From positions 25,472 to 89,471 of the forward strand of contig JAABQD010000007.1 in assembly GCA_011391635.1 (NCBI GenBank): a DNA stretch of 64,000 nt, written 5' to 3'. Below are positions 62,967 to 64,000 of this stretch, piece after piece; the first letter of the stretch is position 1, and every line of letters starts with the position of its first letter. The translations under genes and the position numbers were made by a program. The notes beneath the pieces were generated by a model. It was not told the DNA's origin and made no database searches. It saw nothing but the letters and a program-made list of their open reading frames with translations. The stretch comes from Sulfurimonas sp. (GTDB lineage Bacteria; Campylobacterota; Campylobacteria; Campylobacterales; Sulfurimonadaceae).

Positions 62967-64000
62967 CTAGACTCTCACAAATCTCTTAAACATCAGCCTC
63001 TCTTTTGTGAGAGAGGTGTCTTCTATAATTTCTCTGAGTATTTTTGTGCTGTCTCCAAAACCAAAAATTCCTTTGTTGGCTTCGCACTCTTTTTTAATAT
63101 TTTCGTAATTTTCTAGTATGTATGTGAGTTTTTCTTCTATCTCTTTTTTGTCTAAATCAACATCAAAAACATTATTTGCTTTTTTTCTGTTGCCTTGTCT
63201 GTCGCCAATATTGAGCGTTGGAGTTTTGTAGAGGCAAGTTTCTAAGAGTCCACTGCTTGAGTTGCCGACTACAATGGTGTCAAAATTTTTGTAGAGGCTA
63301 AGCATGGTAAGTGTGCCTAAGTTTTTTACAAGAGCAATGTTATTTTCAAAGGTATTGTTCTCTAAATATTTTATAATTTCTTCTGAGCCTGTATCGTTGT
63401 TTGGATAGGTTAAAATAATATTGAGATGAAATGCATCTAATATCTCCAACAAGTTTTTAAAGTCTAAATAGTTGGCATGTGGATTTTTATATTGCGTAGA
63501 GTGGTAAGTCACAATAAGTATTTTTTTACTCAAATCAAAGGCTGAAAACTTTGTCTTAATTTCCTCTTTTGTAGGAAGAAGATTTAACCTATCATAATCA
63601 TAAGTGGAGATACCGACATTTTGAACTCTCCAAGCCTCTTCGCCTAATTGTTCTACAACATTTTTTGAATCTTGCGAAAGAGTAAAATGCAGATGTGCCA
63701 TTTTAGTAATTACATGTCTGATGTTAGAGTCCAAATACGCATTGTCCGTTACATCTCCACCAGCATAGTGAATAAGCGGTGTATTGTGCAAAAAAACAGC
63801 TGATGCAAACGCAAAACTCTCCGGTCTATCACCCAAAACAAAGGCATAGTGATAGCTATTTTCTTTAAGAATATCGACTGTTTTTTGATGGATGAGAGCA
63901 AAGGAATCTATGTGAGCATCTGGATTATTTGGGATTGCTATGTTTATCAGATTGACACTCAAACTATATTTTTGAATACTCTCTTGTATCTCTACACTTG
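62967..64000 (-). CDS. legG: UDP-diacetylbacillosamine 2-epimerase (LegG/NeuC-like), partial
   Basis: The frame is open through the right edge, so the N-terminus is missing. Visible are VLGDRPESFAFASA, HYAGGDVTDNAYLDSNIRHVITKMAHLHFTLS, VGNSSSGLLETCLYKTPTLNIGDRQGNR, the hydrolysing UDP-GlcNAc 2-epimerase pattern. It gives ManNAc-type precursors for legionaminic or sialic acid. With ptmE and the CMP-synthetase, legionaminic acid is favoured. A word copy lies at 63473. Confidence 0.85.
   Translation of the reverse strand, partial: SVEIQESIQKYSLSVNLINIAIPNNPDAHIDSFALIHQKTVDILKENSYHYAFVLGDRPESFAFASAVFLHNTPLIHYAGGDVTDNAYLDSNIRHVITKMAHLHFTLSQDSKNVVEQLGEEAWRVQNVGISTYDYDRLNLLPTKEEIKTKFSAFDLSKKILIVTYHSTQYKNPHANYLDFKNLLEILDAFHLNIILTYPNNDTGSEEIIKYLENNTFENNIALVKNLGTLTMLSLYKNFDTIVVGNSSSGLLETCLYKTPTLNIGDRQGNRKKANNVFDVDLDKKEIEEKLTYILENYENIKKECEANKGIFGFGDSTKILREIIEDTSLTKERLMFKRFVRV

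Larger units (their letters stand above)
10..63482. repeat. Dispersed 11-bp word TCCACATGCCA (about 33 copies)
   Basis: Starts of the 10-mer CCACATGCCA or TGGCATGTGG, read by eye: 10, 1092, 5717, 7348, 8366, 10658, 12230, 15215, 15657, 25199, 25216, 25231, 27685, 29773, 30511, 31972, 32259, 33254, 33981, 34157, 34279, 34896, 35075, 35220, 36799, 42436, 43351, 43678, 44025, 44097, 50334, 58216, 63473. All but 58216 have T before the CCA. Seven more differ only in the last base (e.g. 7915, 40332, 42982, 44182, 44864, 45474, 48039). Both orientations occur (about 19 and 14). No function is known to me. Confidence 0.85.

Noticed and set aside
10..63482. The word as KOPS/Chi or as a transcription-factor operator
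   Set aside because: No strong strand bias (about 19 versus 14), which argues against KOPS/Chi; mostly inside genes, which argues against an operator.
1..64000. tRNA or rRNA genes
   Set aside because: No cloverleaf or rRNA stretch was recognised; a tRNA search program could still find one I missed.
1..64000. Insertion sequences, integrases or att sites
   Set aside because: No transposase or integrase motif and no long terminal inverted repeats were seen.

Overview
The window is AT-rich, almost fully coding DNA from a motile, Gram-negative member of the Campylobacterota, probably a Sulfurimonas/Sulfuricurvum-like free-living species. The evidence is the protein sequences themselves: tandem short flagellins with sigma-28 promoters next to a Maf flagellin glycosyltransferase and legionaminic-acid genes, a short BioB, a TrxR2-like flavoprotein without CxxC, a sulfide:quinone-oxidoreductase-like flavoprotein and small CxxCH cytochromes. 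The genus is inference.

Layout. (1) 1-16.7 kb, minus strand: a tightly packed surface-polysaccharide (O-antigen) operon of 16 genes, all overlapping or within a few bases, running off the left edge. Read in transcription order it makes CDP-3,6-dideoxyhexose intermediates (rfbF, rfbG, rfbH) with a YerE-like thiamine enzyme and a reductase (a yersiniose-type branched sugar is inferred), then FkbM methyltransferase, Wzx flippase, glycosyltransferases, an acetyltransferase and a WbsX-like protein, then the UDP-L-FucNAc genes (fnlA, fnlC, fnlB), a WbuB-like transferase and an SDR. (2) 16.7-19.0 kb: a three-gene signalling unit (CheY-like, CheC-like, PAS-GGDEF) placed only 12 bases upstream of rfbF. 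(3) 19.0-31.9 kb: housekeeping and stress genes (dCMP deaminase, accB-accC, a cytochrome, REC-GGDEF, SurA-like chaperone, gltX, Nudix, an ABC exporter, a membrane GH17 protein, rubrerythrin, BFD-like ferredoxin, a coiled-coil exported protein, an OmpA-like lipoprotein). (4) 31.9-37.1 kb: a BtuBFDC-type uptake operon with a cysteine-rich protein at its end. (5) 37.2-50 kb: an exported 11-residue-repeat protein, cytochrome plus HlyD-like adaptor, SQR-like flavoprotein, asnB and neighbours, panE, msrA, redox and hypothetical genes, an antiporter. (6) 50-53.7 kb: bioB, phosphodiesterase, topA. (7) 53.9-64 kb: two flagellins, Maf, then ptmE, two radical SAM/SPASM enzymes, a CMP-nonulosonate synthetase and a truncated LegG/NeuC epimerase, interrupted by a HEPN-like/exported-protein pair.

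The most striking non-gene signal is a short word, TCCACATGCCA (or its complement), seen by eye about 32 times in both orientations, inside genes in several reading frames and as inverted pairs between genes. By chance far fewer than one copy is expected. It behaves like a DNA-uptake-type or other genome-wide signal and is, to my knowledge, not described for this group.
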